Shown here: in pieces, positions 18,053-27,244 of the stretch | Layout of the letters: every line of letters begins with the position of its first letter | How positions within the stretch are numbered: position 1 is the stretch's first letter | Assembly (NCBI GenBank): GCA_029194725.1 | Contig: JARFXQ010000005.1 | Coordinates: 175,447 to 239,446 of the forward strand | Origin: Nitrospira sp. | GTDB lineage: Bacteria > Nitrospirota > Nitrospiria > Nitrospirales > Nitrospiraceae | DNA length: 64,000 nucleotides | Direction of reading: 5' to 3' | Notes under the pieces: generated by a model | The model's database searches: none | The model's input: only the letters and a program-made list of their open reading frames with translations | What the model was told of the DNA's origin: nothing | Translations under genes and position numbers: made by a program

Positions 18053-19804
18053 TTATTCGACGTCGATTTCCTGTTGAGTGATCCGCATGACTTCTTCAAG
18101 CGTGGTATGGCCTTGAACGACTCGCTCGGCCCCTTCCTGCTTTAACGTCACCATGCCTTTGCCGATCGCGGCTTGTTTGATGGCGGTGGAGTCGGCTTTA
18201 CTTCCGATGAGCCGCCTGATTTCGTCATCCAGTACCATGAGCTCAAAAATGCCGGTCCGGCCACGATAGCCGGTTTGAGAACAGGCTGCACAGCCGGCTC
18301 CTCGATAGAGAGTGACGTTGGAACCAGGTGCGATGTCCAACCGACCGAGTTCTGCTTCGCTCGGACGATACGGGCGTTTGCAGTCAGGACAGATCCTTCT
18401 CAACAACCGTTGGGCCAGGACAGCGACGACCGATGAAGCCACCAGAAAAGGCTCGATTCCCATATCGATCAGGCGTGTAGGAGCGCTGGCGGCGTCGTTG
18501 GTATGCAGGGTGGAAAACACGAGATGTCCGGTGAGCGAGGCGTGAATCGCGATCTCCGCCGTTTCTCGGTCGCGAATCTCGCCGATCATGATGACGTCGG
18601 GGTCTTGCCGGAGAATCGAGCGGAGTCCGGCAGCGAACGACAAATTGATCTTGGGGTTCACCTGCATTTGCCCGATGCCGAGCAGTTGGTATTCGACCGG
18701 ATCTTCGACCGTGATGATATTCTTGTCCGGCGCATTTATGTGGCTCAAAGCGGCGTAGAGGGTCGTGGTTTTGCCGCTTCCGGTCGGACCGGTGACGAGA
18801 ATAATGCCGTGCGCGAGTTGAATCAGCTGATGGATCACGGCGAGCCGTTCTTTCGAAAACCCCATTTCCGAAAGATTCAGGAGGCGATTTTCTTTCTCCA
18901 ACAACCGCAATACGACCCGCTCGCCATGCGAAGTGGGCAAGACGGAGACCCGCAGGTCGACGTCTTTCCCGGAGGTCCTGATGCCGAACCGACCGTCCTG
19001 CGGCAATCGCTTCTCAGCAATGTTGAGACCTGCCATGATCTTTAGGCGCGCGATAATGCTGGCTTGCAGGTGCTTGGGCGGGGTGAGGACCGGGTAGAGC
19101 ACGCCGTCGATACGATATCGGACCACCAGCCCCCGCTCGAACGATTCGAAATGGATGTCGCTCGCCCGTTGCCGAACCGCCTGAAACAGCACCGAGTTGA
19201 CCAATCGGATGATCGGAGCCTCGTCGGTGGCGTCCAGCAAGTCCTGTGGCTCGTCGAGCTCATGTGCGAGCTGGTCGAGGCTCTGGTTTGCCGCGATGTC
19301 TTCCATGACCTGTTCCGCACCGGCGGGGTTAGCGATTTCGTCGTAGGCCCGGTTCAAACTGGCCAGCAGAACGACGCTGGTGGTCAAGACCGGTTTGATC
19401 GGTTTGCTCAAGAGCAATCGAAGATCGTCAAGCGCGACTGTTTCCAAAGGATCGGTCGATGCGGTCAGAATGACCCCTTCCTCATATCGAAGCGGCAAGA
19501 CGCGATATCGTCGACAAAACGCGATGGGTACCTTCTTGATCAGTTCGTGGTCCACATGGGTGTTGTCAAGATGGGGCATCCAAGCCATCTCAAACTGCTG
19601 GGCGAGAGCCTCCATCAATTGCTCTTCCTTCAATGAGCGCAAGTGCAGCAGGATTTCTCCCAACAGGCCACCTTTCTCCCGTTGGTAGGCTAAGGCTTCC
19701 TCGAGTTTTGAATCCAAAAGGTTGAACTTTTGCCCGAGGATTTGTCCCAATAGAGGACGATGTACCGTCGGATTGGCCTGATCGTCGTCGAGTTGTTCCG
19801 ACAC
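18053..19804 (-). CDS. gspE: Type II secretion ATPase GspE
   Basis: GspE powers pseudopilus assembly from the cytoplasm. The protein has an N-terminal MshEN/T2SSE_N domain, then the AAA-like ATPase with Walker A 'GPTGSGKTTTLYAAL', Walker B/Asp-box 'DPDVIMIGEIRDRETAEIA', and a tetracysteine zinc motif 'CPDCKRPY...CAAC'. I prefer GTG 19804, which has AGAGGT upstream and gives 583 residues, the family length. An ATG at 19909 would add 35 unlike residues. The gene directly follows gspC with a 268-base gap and no gspD between them. Confidence 0.93.
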   Translation of the reverse strand: MSEQLDDDQANPTVHRPLLGQILGQKFNLLDSKLEEALAYQREKGGLLGEILLHLRSLKEEQLMEALAQQFEMAWMPHLDNTHVDHELIKKVPIAFCRRYRVLPLRYEEGVILTASTDPLETVALDDLRLLLSKPIKPVLTTSVVLLASLNRAYDEIANPAGAEQVMEDIAANQSLDQLAHELDEPQDLLDATDEAPIIRLVNSVLFQAVRQRASDIHFESFERGLVVRYRIDGVLYPVLTPPKHLQASIIARLKIMAGLNIAEKRLPQDGRFGIRTSGKDVDLRVSVLPTSHGERVVLRLLEKENRLLNLSEMGFSKERLAVIHQLIQLAHGIILVTGPTGSGKTTTLYAALSHINAPDKNIITVEDPVEYQLLGIGQMQVNPKINLSFAAGLRSILRQDPDVIMIGEIRDRETAEIAIHASLTGHLVFSTLHTNDAASAPTRLIDMGIEPFLVASSVVAVLAQRLLRRICPDCKRPYRPSEAELGRLDIAPGSNVTLYRGAGCAACSQTGYRGRTGIFELMVLDDEIRRLIGSKADSTAIKQAAIGKGMVTLKQEGAERVVQGHTTLEEVMRITQQEIDVE

Positions 19805-20072
19805 TTTGCCGAGACCTCTCAGAAATAGGGATGAGCGCCATCGTAGGCGTTCCTTTGATGCGCTTCGACCCCGGTCGTAAAGATACTCTCCCTTCCGATG
19901 GACTGGCAAGGACGCCTCGAATTCTTAACGCAAATGGTGAACTCTTAGGTGTCCTAGACCGTCAGTGTTCCTCGTTATCAACCAGTTATTGCAGGAGTCG
20001 ACTCGTCGTGCATCGAGGGGTCGTGGCTCAAACGAGCTGGGAGATTGTCGGGGGAGAACGTTGACGAGGCTT
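19805..20072. other. 268-base gap between gspC and gspE where gspD would be expected
   Basis: Most T2SS operons place the secretin gene gspD between gspC and gspE. Here that interval has no frame with secretin features on either strand. A hexamer pair TTGATA/TCTAGG on the minus strand is a weak promoter-like match only. I see no convincing structure otherwise. Confidence 0.5.
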
Positions 20073-20984
20073 TCAGCGAAGCTCGTACGTGATTGTTGAT
20101 CGTTGATTGTTCCGCAGTACGTCGAGCTTGACGATCTGCTCATTCTTCAATTGTTGCAGTAAATTCAACATGGTGCTGGGATCGCGAATGTCGACTCCAT
20201 TGACGCGCTGCAACACATCTCCCGCCTGAACCCCGATTTTTTCGTAGAAACTGCTCGGGGCGATGTAGTCCAGTCGAAACCCGGTGATGGCTCCGTTCAC
20301 CATCTGCGGCGCGGCTCTGGCCTGAGATAGGAGCTTCGGCAGATCGCTCATGGCTTGGTCCACCTCCCGGCGGTCGATGACTTTTCGTAGAGGAGCAGCG
20401 GCTGCCTGCGTCTGGGCGGCTGAAGGCACGGAACCAGAGGAACCGCCCGGAGCTGCCGGGTTATCCAACATCGCCAGCTCCAATAATTCTTCCAGGTTAC
20501 CCTGGCGGACCAGAATGCCATTCCGCCGGATCTCACTCACTTCTCCAAGATCGAGAACTTGGTCATGGATGCGGAACAACGTCTGTTGCTTAGAGGCCAG
20601 CTCCTCGACAATCGCAAACATGCCGCGCTGATCGCCAAGCACGACGCCGATCAAACGAATCCTGCCTGCCAAGCCGAGAGAAGCTCGAACCGGGGCGCCA
20701 GAGGATCCTCTCCTATCAGCGTTGGCGAGTCCATTCTGAGGAGCAGCGGGGAGAAGAAAGAGGCCGCTGGAACGCACATCTTCCGCTGCCTGAGCCGGCG
20801 AATAGGAGGCGCGCAACCGAGAGCCGGTCGCCCGCTCGTCGCCGGAACCAACCGGATGGGTAGGGATCACATACAATGCCTCGGCGACGAAGGCATTGAT
20901 GGAGTGCGCGATCAAGAGCCCACAGACAACCAGACAGAGGAATAGACCGACACGGCGCGCTTGATGTGGAGGAATTGTTGTCAC
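20073..20984 (-). CDS. gspC: Type II secretion protein GspC with PDZ domain
   Basis: GspC connects the inner-membrane platform to the outer-membrane secretin. The 303-residue protein has a TM at about 12-32, an HR domain ('IRLIGVVLGDQRGMFAIVEE', 'LDLGEVSEIRRNGILV') and a C-terminal PDZ domain ('IGVQAGDVLQRVNGVDIRD'). A low-complexity Ala/Ser/Gln linker lies between them. It starts at GTG 20984 and is divergent from gmd, so the 145-base gap should hold both promoters. It is the first gene of the operon. Confidence 0.9.
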   Translation of the reverse strand: MTTIPPHQARRVGLFLCLVVCGLLIAHSINAFVAEALYVIPTHPVGSGDERATGSRLRASYSPAQAAEDVRSSGLFLLPAAPQNGLANADRRGSSGAPVRASLGLAGRIRLIGVVLGDQRGMFAIVEELASKQQTLFRIHDQVLDLGEVSEIRRNGILVRQGNLEELLELAMLDNPAAPGGSSGSVPSAAQTQAAAAPLRKVIDRREVDQAMSDLPKLLSQARAAPQMVNGAITGFRLDYIAPSSFYEKIGVQAGDVLQRVNGVDIRDPSTMLNLLQQLKNEQIVKLDVLRNNQRSTITYELR

Positions 20985-21129
20985 GAGTGATATCCGGTTC
21001 TATATGCCTCTATCGTACATGGCTAAGATCATTGACCGCAAGAATCATTCATCAACAAGCTTTTTATGATGAGTAGACAAACGAACTGAAGCACGCAATA
21101 ATCCGTTCGTCTTCAAGGAGGGTTTCCGC

Positions 21130-22137
21130 GTGAAGAAAGCACTAATTACCGGGATTACCGGGCAAGATGGGTCTTATCTATCGGAATTTCTGCTCGGTAG
21201 AGGCTACGAAGTCTACGGCATTGTGCGCCGTTCCAGTTCGTTCAACACAGGGCGCATCGATCCGATTTATGAAGACCCGCACGTACCCCATCGGCGACTC
21301 CACCTGGTCTATGGCGATCTCAATGACGCCAGTTCCTTGAATCGTATCCTACGGACGGTCCAGCCGGCTGAAATCTACAACCTGGGAGCTCAAAGCCATG
21401 TTCGGGTGAGTTTCGATATTCCTGAATATACAGGGGAGATCACAGGCTTAGGGACCATTCGACTGCTTGAAGCGATACGAGAATCGGGGCTCAAGCCGAA
21501 GTTTTACCAGGCGTCGTCCAGCGAAATGTTCGGCAAGGTGCTGGAGGTGCCACAGAGGGAATCGACTCCCTTCTATCCTAGGAGTCCGTACGGTGCAGCC
21601 AAGGTCTATTCCTATTGGATTACGGTCAACTATCGGGAGGCGTATGATCTGTTTGCCTGCAACGGGATCCTGTTCAACCATGAATCGCCGCGACGTGGGG
21701 AAACCTTTGTGACGCGAAAGATCACCAAGGCTGCGGCCCGCATCAAGCTGGGCGTCCAACAAGATTTGTTTCTGGGAAATCTGGAGGCCAAGCGCGACTG
21801 GGGTTATGCCGGTGACTATGTCGAAGCCATGTGGATGATGTTGCAAGCTCCGACTCCGGACGATTATGTCATCGCGACGGGCGAAACGCACACGGTGAAG
21901 GAAATGTTAGAGCTGACGTTCGACCGGTTGCAATTGGACTGGAAGAAACACGTGAAGATTGATGCCAAGTACTACCGTCCAACGGAAGTTGATCTCCTCA
22001 TCGGTGATGCCGGTAAAGCCAAGAAACAACTCGGGTGGCAACCGAAAGTACGATTCGAAGAGCTGATCGCCATGATGGTGGACGCGGATCTCGCGGCGGA
22101 ACGAGAGAGATTGGAAGGGGTCGCTAGAAAACATTGA
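21130..22137 (+). CDS. gmd: GDP-mannose 4,6-dehydratase
   Basis: Converts GDP-D-mannose to GDP-4-keto-6-deoxymannose, the first step to GDP-L-fucose. The 335-residue extended SDR has '[15 protein letters not shown]' for NADP binding, 'GDLNDASSL', catalytic 'YGAAKVY' and '[17 protein letters not shown]', typical of Gmd. GTG 21130 follows AGGAGGG by eight bases. The upstream region has TATGAT at 21065-21070 as a possible -10 without a clear -35. It starts the exopolysaccharide locus; fcl follows after 15 bases. Confidence 0.96.
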   Translation: MKKALITGITGQDGSYLSEFLLGRGYEVYGIVRRSSSFNTGRIDPIYEDPHVPHRRLHLVYGDLNDASSLNRILRTVQPAEIYNLGAQSHVRVSFDIPEYTGEITGLGTIRLLEAIRESGLKPKFYQASSSEMFGKVLEVPQRESTPFYPRSPYGAAKVYSYWITVNYREAYDLFACNGILFNHESPRRGETFVTRKITKAAARIKLGVQQDLFLGNLEAKRDWGYAGDYVEAMWMMLQAPTPDDYVIATGETHTVKEMLELTFDRLQLDWKKHVKIDAKYYRPTEVDLLIGDAGKAKKQLGWQPKVRFEELIAMMVDADLAAERERLEGVARKH

Positions 22138-22152
22138 GATTTGGGTGTCCTT

Positions 22153-23112
22153 ATGTCTTTCTGGTCCAATAAGTGCGTCGTTGTCACAGGGGGAGCCGGA
22201 TTTCTCGGGTCGTTCGTCGTCGACCAGTTGCGCGCGAAAGGCTGCCAACAGATCGTGGTGCCGCGAAGTAAGGAATACGATTTGGTGCAGATGGAGGCGG
22301 TGAGGCAATTGTACAGCGACGCGAAGCCTGACCTGGTGATCCATCTCGCGGCGCGTGTCGGTGGAATCGGGGCCAACCAGGCCAATCCCGGTCGATTTTT
22401 CTACGATAACTTGATGATGGGCACGCAACTGATCGAGGTAGGTCGCCAGCTGGGACTGAAAAAGTTCGTCGCAACTGGAACCATTTGCGCTTATCCCAAA
22501 TTCGCCCCCATTCCATTCAAGGAAGATGATATCTGGAACGGGTACCCTGAGGAAACCAATGCGCCCTACGGGTTAGCGAAAAAGATGATGCTGGCGCAGT
22601 CGGGGGCCTATCGCCAACAATATGGCTTTAATTCAATTGTCTTATTTCCCGTCAATCTTTATGGGCCACGCGACAACTTTGATCTCGAAACCTCTCACGT
22701 CATTCCTGCGCTCATTAGGAAATGCGCGGAGGCAAAGGACAGGAGACAGGCATCGATCAGCCTCTGGGGAGATGGATCGCCGACTCGAGAATTTCTGTAT
22801 GTTGAGGATGCTGCGGAAGGCATTCTGCTCGCGGCCGAACAATATGATGGAGATCTACCTGTTAATCTGGGAACAGGTGAAGAGGTCGCGATTCGTGATC
22901 TTGCCGGAATGATCGCGGCTGAGGTTGGGTTTACCGGGAAGATTCAGTGGGATACCACCAAGCCGAACGGCCAGCCTCGCCGATGTCTTGATGTCAGCCG
23001 AGCCAAGCAGCTCTTCGGTTTTCAAGCCCGACATCCCTTGCTCGGCGGATTGAAGAAAACCGTCCAGTGGTTTCACGAAAACCGCCAGGCGATACGGGAA
23101 GTGCACTTTTAG
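22153..23112 (+). CDS. fcl: GDP-L-fucose synthase
   Basis: Epimerises and reduces the Gmd product to GDP-L-fucose. The 319-residue SDR has '[13 protein letters not shown]', catalytic 'YGLAKKM', 'GTICAYPK' carrying the conserved Cys, and '[10 protein letters not shown]' with the catalytic His. ATG 22153 is preferred over TTG 22141. The TAG stop is formed by the first bases of a dispersed repeat ('tttTAGcaggctg'), so repeat insertion may have reset the C-terminus. Confidence 0.95.
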   Translation: MSFWSNKCVVVTGGAGFLGSFVVDQLRAKGCQQIVVPRSKEYDLVQMEAVRQLYSDAKPDLVIHLAARVGGIGANQANPGRFFYDNLMMGTQLIEVGRQLGLKKFVATGTICAYPKFAPIPFKEDDIWNGYPEETNAPYGLAKKMMLAQSGAYRQQYGFNSIVLFPVNLYGPRDNFDLETSHVIPALIRKCAEAKDRRQASISLWGDGSPTREFLYVEDAAEGILLAAEQYDGDLPVNLGTGEEVAIRDLAGMIAAEVGFTGKIQWDTTKPNGQPRRCLDVSRAKQLFGFQARHPLLGGLKKTVQWFHENRQAIREVHF

Positions 23113-23247
23113 CAGGCTGCGGAAAAGCCCTCCGTTCATCCTTCGAGAGCCTCAGGACGAGCGGAGCAGTGATTGAATTTGCCGAGGTTTTCCGTTCGTG
23201 CTGAGCCGGTCGAAGCACACAAGTCGAGTTTTTCCGCAGGCTGTTAG
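23109..23247. repeat. 139-bp dispersed repeat with inverted ends (copy 2)
   Basis: Starts 'ttagcaggctgcggaaaagc' and ends 'gagtttttccgcaggctgttag', which are near-perfect inverted ends. The interior matches copy 1 at 10267-10404 in the same order. The left end contains the fcl stop codon. The element lies between fcl and wecB, so it could partly terminate transcription inside the EPS locus. The following 125 bases up to wecB show no gene. Confidence 0.88.
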
Positions 23248-23414
23248 AGCTCTCTCCCAAGTCTCCTAATGCCAGCGGGAACTGGGACGGATGGACCGCT
23301 CTCGGATTTCAGGTCAATGATGCTCGTCAAGAGCTGGATTCATTGAACGAGAGGCCAGGTCAGCCGGAATAGGTGGACCACGAAGTCGTGGCGACTGGCA
23401 ATGTGAGGTTCCGA

Positions 23415-24506
23415 GTGAAGCGCATCGATCTCATCGCCGGAGCGCGGCCGAATTTCATGAAAATCTCGCCGATCATTGAAGCGCTCAAAGCAGCTGAATG
23501 CCGCGGTGGCCGGCTACGGTACCGATTGATTCATACGGGCCAGCATTATGACCGTGCCATGTCCGGGAGTTTCTTCGAGGAACTAGGGATTCCCGATCCG
23601 GACATCAATCTTGGGGTAGGGTCCGGCACTCAGGCCGAACAAACCGCCGGTATTATGGTCGGGTACGAAAGGATCTTATTGAAGGACAAGAGCGATCTCT
23701 GCCTTGTCGTCGGTGATGTCACGTCCACGATGGCCTGTTCCATCTCGGCGCGAAAGCTAGGTGTGCCGGTGGCTCATGTTGAGGGTGGGATTCGATCCGG
23801 GGATTGGACCATGCCGGAGGAAATCAATCGAGTGGTGACCGACTCCATCACCAACTGGTTTTTCACGACCAGTGAGACGGCCAACGATAATCTGCGCCAC
23901 GCTGGTGTGACCCATGACCGGCTCTTTTTTGTCGGCAACACTATGATCGATACATTGCTCAAAAACGTGTCGCGCTTGCGACCTCCGGCTTGTTGGCATT
24001 CGCTGAAACTTGAACCGCAGGAATACTTTGTAGTGACTCTGCATCGACCGGCGAATGTGGATGGAGAGCAGCAGCTCCTGTCGCTGCTCCGCGCCATCGC
24101 TGAAGGCACCAGAGGACTGCCCGTGATATTTCCCGTACATCCTCGGACCGCGAAAAATCTCCGAGACCTCGACAGTGCAACACCCCAGCTTCACTATGTC
24201 GATCCACTGGGTTATTTGGAATTCAATTATCTCGTCAAGCATGCCAAAGGAGTGATTACCGATTCGGGAGGTATCACCGAAGAGACAACGGTGCTCGGAG
24301 TGCCGTGCCTGACTCTCCGTGATAACACCGAGCGGCCGGAGACCATTACCATCGGGACCAACGAACTGATCGGGACTGATCCAAACAAACTTCCTCCCGC
24401 GCTCGCGCGGTTAATGGAAGGGGAATGGAAAAAGGGGGCAATTCCTCCACTGTGGGACGGAAAGGCTGCGGAGCGGATCGTGGAGCGCTTGGAGCGACTG
24501 TTGTAA
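23415..24506 (+). CDS. wecB: UDP-N-acetylglucosamine 2-epimerase (non-hydrolysing)
   Basis: Interconverts UDP-GlcNAc and UDP-ManNAc for surface polysaccharides. The product of about 363 residues begins 'KRIDLIAGARPNFMKISPII', with 'LIHTGQHYD', 'HVEGGIRSGDWTMPEEINR', 'VTLHRPANVD' and 'ITDSGGITEETTVLGVPCLT', all family motifs. GTG 23415 has GAGGT five bases upstream; the longer GTG 23373 frame adds 14 residues that do not fit. No UDP-ManNAc dehydrogenase is encoded nearby. Confidence 0.93.
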   Translation: MKRIDLIAGARPNFMKISPIIEALKAAECRGGRLRYRLIHTGQHYDRAMSGSFFEELGIPDPDINLGVGSGTQAEQTAGIMVGYERILLKDKSDLCLVVGDVTSTMACSISARKLGVPVAHVEGGIRSGDWTMPEEINRVVTDSITNWFFTTSETANDNLRHAGVTHDRLFFVGNTMIDTLLKNVSRLRPPACWHSLKLEPQEYFVVTLHRPANVDGEQQLLSLLRAIAEGTRGLPVIFPVHPRTAKNLRDLDSATPQLHYVDPLGYLEFNYLVKHAKGVITDSGGITEETTVLGVPCLTLRDNTERPETITIGTNELIGTDPNKLPPALARLMEGEWKKGAIPPLWDGKAAERIVERLERLL

Positions 24507-24603
24507 TGTGAACCGAAGCGGCGACTAGCAGGTTGCTCCCTTACTCCACATCGTCTGACACTGAGAGTTACCATAGAGTAAGATATTTTCGGATCACGTC
24601 ACG

Positions 24604-24849
24604 ATGCCCACGGTAAAGAATATTGAAGGTCCCTACCGTGTATTCTTCTATAGCTTTGATTGTCATGAGCCGAAGCATGTTCATATTCAAAGAGAAAAGT
24701 TGACGTGCAAGTTCTGGTTAGAACCGATTGCCTTGAGTAAGAACAGTGGGTTTTCTCCGAGAGAACTCAATCTCATTCGACGACTTATTGAAGCGAATAT
24801 TTTGCCAATCACGGAGGCATGGCATGAGCACTGCGGCGAAGATCGTTGA
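24604..24849 (+). CDS. DUF4160-family small protein
   Basis: This 81-residue protein carries the DUF4160 pattern 'YRVFFYSFDCHEPKHVHIQR', a Phe/Tyr-rich strand plus His-x-His. Function is unknown. DUF4160 genes usually pair with a DUF2442 gene, as here, and have been proposed as toxin-antitoxin-like modules without firm proof. Its end overlaps the start of the DUF2442 gene by 26 bases. It is an accessory insertion in the EPS locus rather than a biosynthetic gene. Confidence 0.75.
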   Translation: MPTVKNIEGPYRVFFYSFDCHEPKHVHIQREKLTCKFWLEPIALSKNSGFSPRELNLIRRLIEANILPITEAWHEHCGEDR

Positions 24850-25105
24850 TCCTCGCGTCATGACTATTGAAGTCACCGACGATGAAATCATTGCGCATTT
24901 GCTGGATGGTCGGACGATCACTGTGCCCTTGGTCTGGTCATGGCGCTTAGCCGACGCTACCCGGGAGCAGCGACAACATTGGGAGATTCTTGGCGACGGG
25001 GAGGGTGTGCACTGGCCAGACATTGACGAGGATATCAGCGTGGAGGGAATGCTGCACGGGATGCCGGCCCATCGTCCCAGAGGACATGCTCGAGCTCACG
25101 AATGA
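24824..25105 (+). CDS. DUF2442-family small protein
   Basis: The product is about 93 residues: 'DPRVMTIEVTDDEIIAHLLDGRTITVPLVWSWRL' (in parts) and 'GEGVHWPDIDEDISVEGML' are typical of DUF2442. ATG 24824 has GGAGG upstream and overlaps the DUF4160 gene. Members are usually the downstream partner of DUF4160. The Cys- and His-rich frame that follows (25130-25408) is not supported. Confidence 0.8.
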   Translation: MSTAAKIVDPRVMTIEVTDDEIIAHLLDGRTITVPLVWSWRLADATREQRQHWEILGDGEGVHWPDIDEDISVEGMLHGMPAHRPRGHARAHE

Positions 25106-25158
25106 CAAGCATACAGCCAGCTGCATGATTTGCACACCGAGTGCATATTATCCTCACG

Positions 25159-25172
25159 TGCATTGCAATGCA
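25159..25172. promoter_or_regulatory. Perfect 14-bp palindrome (possible operator)
   Basis: 'tgcattgcaatgca' is its own reverse complement. It lies 54 bases after the DUF2442 stop. It could be a dimeric regulator site, but no clear promoter or gene start is adjacent. Confidence 0.25.
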
Positions 25173-25467
25173 GCTCTCCTCGGCTACTGGCGCACCGCTT
25201 GAGGGGCGGAAGTGGATATGGTGATCGAATGCGCTGGCATGCTCACCGCGATCGAGTGCAATGGACGGAGCATCCGAGACCTGCGGATTCGGATGGGTTG
25301 AAGGCCTTGGAGGCCGCAGAACCTAGACGAGTGAAACAGAAAATGATCGTGTGCCGAACGAAGGTCCTCTTCCGGTTACCCGATACAGCTTGCACAACGA
25401 GTTACTGAGCAGAACAGCAAATAGTGCGTGTTTTATTTTTTGAAACGCCCATAAACAGAGCCTTTTG

Positions 25468-25710
25468 TCAGATCTGCATTGCGCATTTGTTCATGACCGG
25501 ATCAGTAAGAAGACCTTCCAGGAGATTCAGGCCAAGCGATAGTTGATGCGCGAAGTGCATTTCTAGTTCTTCGGTCGGCTGTACATCTGCTATTTTCGCC
25601 GATACTCGTATTAACACCGAGCCTTTTCCCTGTTCTTGGCCTACGTTCGAACAGACGAGGCCGACGGGTAGGGATCTCTCTCCTGTTTCATATGACGAAT
25701 TTCTGTACAA
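25468..25710 (-). CDS. Possible small hypothetical protein, 80 residues
   Basis: The minus-strand frame reads 'YRNSSYETGERSLPVGLVCS', 'VLIRVSAKIADVQPTEELEM' and a helical C-terminus 'AHQLSLGLNLLEGLL'. Composition looks protein-like. A TTG at 25710 has AAGGAG ten bases upstream. I do not recognise a family, and the TTG start and isolation keep confidence low. It is opposite in strand to the EPS genes. Confidence 0.4.
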   Translation of the reverse strand: MYRNSSYETGERSLPVGLVCSNVGQEQGKGSVLIRVSAKIADVQPTEELEMHFAHQLSLGLNLLEGLLTDPVMNKCAMQI

Positions 25711-25758
25711 GTTTGCAGTTCTCCTTAGAATAGGTGGTCGAACAAACGCGTTCTCATC

Positions 25759-27240
25759 ATGCAGCACCCCTCTACCACCATACAGGCACGAGTCGCCGCG
25801 GGTATGTTGTGGGCCACGTTTGGCACCGTAATGAGCAAGTGCGCCAGCCTTGGTGCGCAACTGGTGCTGGGATGGATGCTGTCTACAGAAGACTTCGGCG
25901 TTTACGCCATCGCGATTGCCTGGTCGGCTATCGTGTTGTCCCTACGCAATGGAGGAACACAGCGTGCCTTGATTCAGCAGGGTCAGAAAGCAAGCGATGT
26001 TGCCGGACTCTATTTTAAGGTAGCGGTGATCTTTAACGTCCTGGGAGGCCTGATGCTAGCGGCCGCTGCTCCTATGTTGGCCTGTGTTTATGAGCATCCA
26101 GCGCTGCAGGCCATGATCTGGATCATCGCTCTTGCGTTGCCGCTCAATACCGTAGCCTTGGTTTTTCAGGCACAGTTGTCCGCAACAATGGACTTCGCCG
26201 GGGTCGCCAAAATTACCACCTGGTCTGCCATTCTTCGGCACGGGTCATCAATCGTCTTTGCATGGCTGGGATGTGGTCCACTCAGTTTTGTGCTGCCTTT
26301 GATTGTGATCGCTATCTATGAAACAGCCGCCGGGTGGGCGATGGGACGCGGTTGGTTTCCTCATCATCCATTCACTTGGACGATCTTTCTCAAGGTCTTT
26401 CGCAACACTCGGTGGATCATGTTTACCTCCCTTGCGAATGTGCTTGCCATCAACGGCGACTATCTTATGATTAGTCTGTTTCAGGACAAGACACTCCTGG
26501 GCCTGTACTTCTTTGGGTTCCAACTGAGCCTGTCGTTGGCAGTCTTGTTTACGAACGGGGTTGAATCCGTGATGCTTCCGATGTTCGCACGGTTGGCTGA
26601 AGACGAGGGACGGCAGAGACAAGCGTTTCTCAAGTCTGTTCGAGCCCTCATGCTCGCCTCGACTCTCGCCTGCTACAGTCTCTTCCTGGCGGCTGGCCCG
26701 CTTGTCCACTGGCTATGGGATGGAAAATGGGACAAGGCTGTCCCGGTTGTTCAAATCCTAACCCTCAGCTTGCCGATCCGGCTCATGGTACCGCTCTGTC
26801 GCACCCTGATCGAAGGCCGCGGAGAATGGCGATTGGTTTCGGGTGTGCTCGCCGTAGACGCCATCGGCACATTGATTGCGAGTTCTGTTGGAGCTTGGAT
26901 GGGCGGACTCACAACCATCGCTGGTGCGATGAGCGCCTACAATGTTGCTTATGGCGTCTTCATCTGCGGAGTCGTCGCGCGCAGACTCGGTGGGCGACAA
27001 CGGGAGATGTTTGTCCCGGTCTTGTCCATACTAGGGTGCGGCATTACTGCGCTCAGCATCGCGTTGTTGGGACGATCATTGGAGTTGGCCGAGCTTTCTC
27101 CTGTATGGCAGGCCATGAGCATCCTAGGAATCTACGCAACGGTCTATCTTGGGCTGACAAGACTCCTCATGAACGACTATCTGCAAGAAGTCATCCTTCT
27201 TCTTCGTCGATCAAGAGGCGCTACCCCGTCTCGAATCTGA
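25759..27240 (+). CDS. Polysaccharide/lipid flippase, MOP superfamily (Wzx-like)
   Basis: The 493-residue integral membrane protein has about 12-14 hydrophobic helices. It begins 'RVAAGMLWATFGTVMSKCAS', the usual first helix of O-antigen/teichuronate flippases, with 'LRNGGTQRALIQQG' after helix 2. It probably flips the undecaprenyl-linked repeat unit to the periplasm. Four bases separate it from the ligase-type gene, indicating co-transcription. Substrate specificity cannot be read. Confidence 0.88.
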   Translation: MQHPSTTIQARVAAGMLWATFGTVMSKCASLGAQLVLGWMLSTEDFGVYAIAIAWSAIVLSLRNGGTQRALIQQGQKASDVAGLYFKVAVIFNVLGGLMLAAAAPMLACVYEHPALQAMIWIIALALPLNTVALVFQAQLSATMDFAGVAKITTWSAILRHGSSIVFAWLGCGPLSFVLPLIVIAIYETAAGWAMGRGWFPHHPFTWTIFLKVFRNTRWIMFTSLANVLAINGDYLMISLFQDKTLLGLYFFGFQLSLSLAVLFTNGVESVMLPMFARLAEDEGRQRQAFLKSVRALMLASTLACYSLFLAAGPLVHWLWDGKWDKAVPVVQILTLSLPIRLMVPLCRTLIEGRGEWRLVSGVLAVDAIGTLIASSVGAWMGGLTTIAGAMSAYNVAYGVFICGVVARRLGGRQREMFVPVLSILGCGITALSIALLGRSLELAELSPVWQAMSILGIYATVYLGLTRLLMNDYLQEVILLLRRSRGATPSRI

Positions 27241-27244
27241 CGCC

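Larger units (their letters stand above)
25106..25758. other. 653-base region between the DUF2442 gene and the flippase
   Basis: This stretch has a perfect 14-bp palindrome (25159-25172) and a possible small minus-strand gene (25468-25710). A + frame of 92 codons at 25130-25408 is rich in unlikely residues. The rest has no feature I can support. Base composition is more AT-rich than the flanking genes, consistent with an acquired or decayed segment. Confidence 0.5.

Noticed and set aside
25130..25408. 92-codon + frame after the DUF2442 gene
   Set aside because: Arg/Cys-rich, no ribosome site, no homologue recognised.
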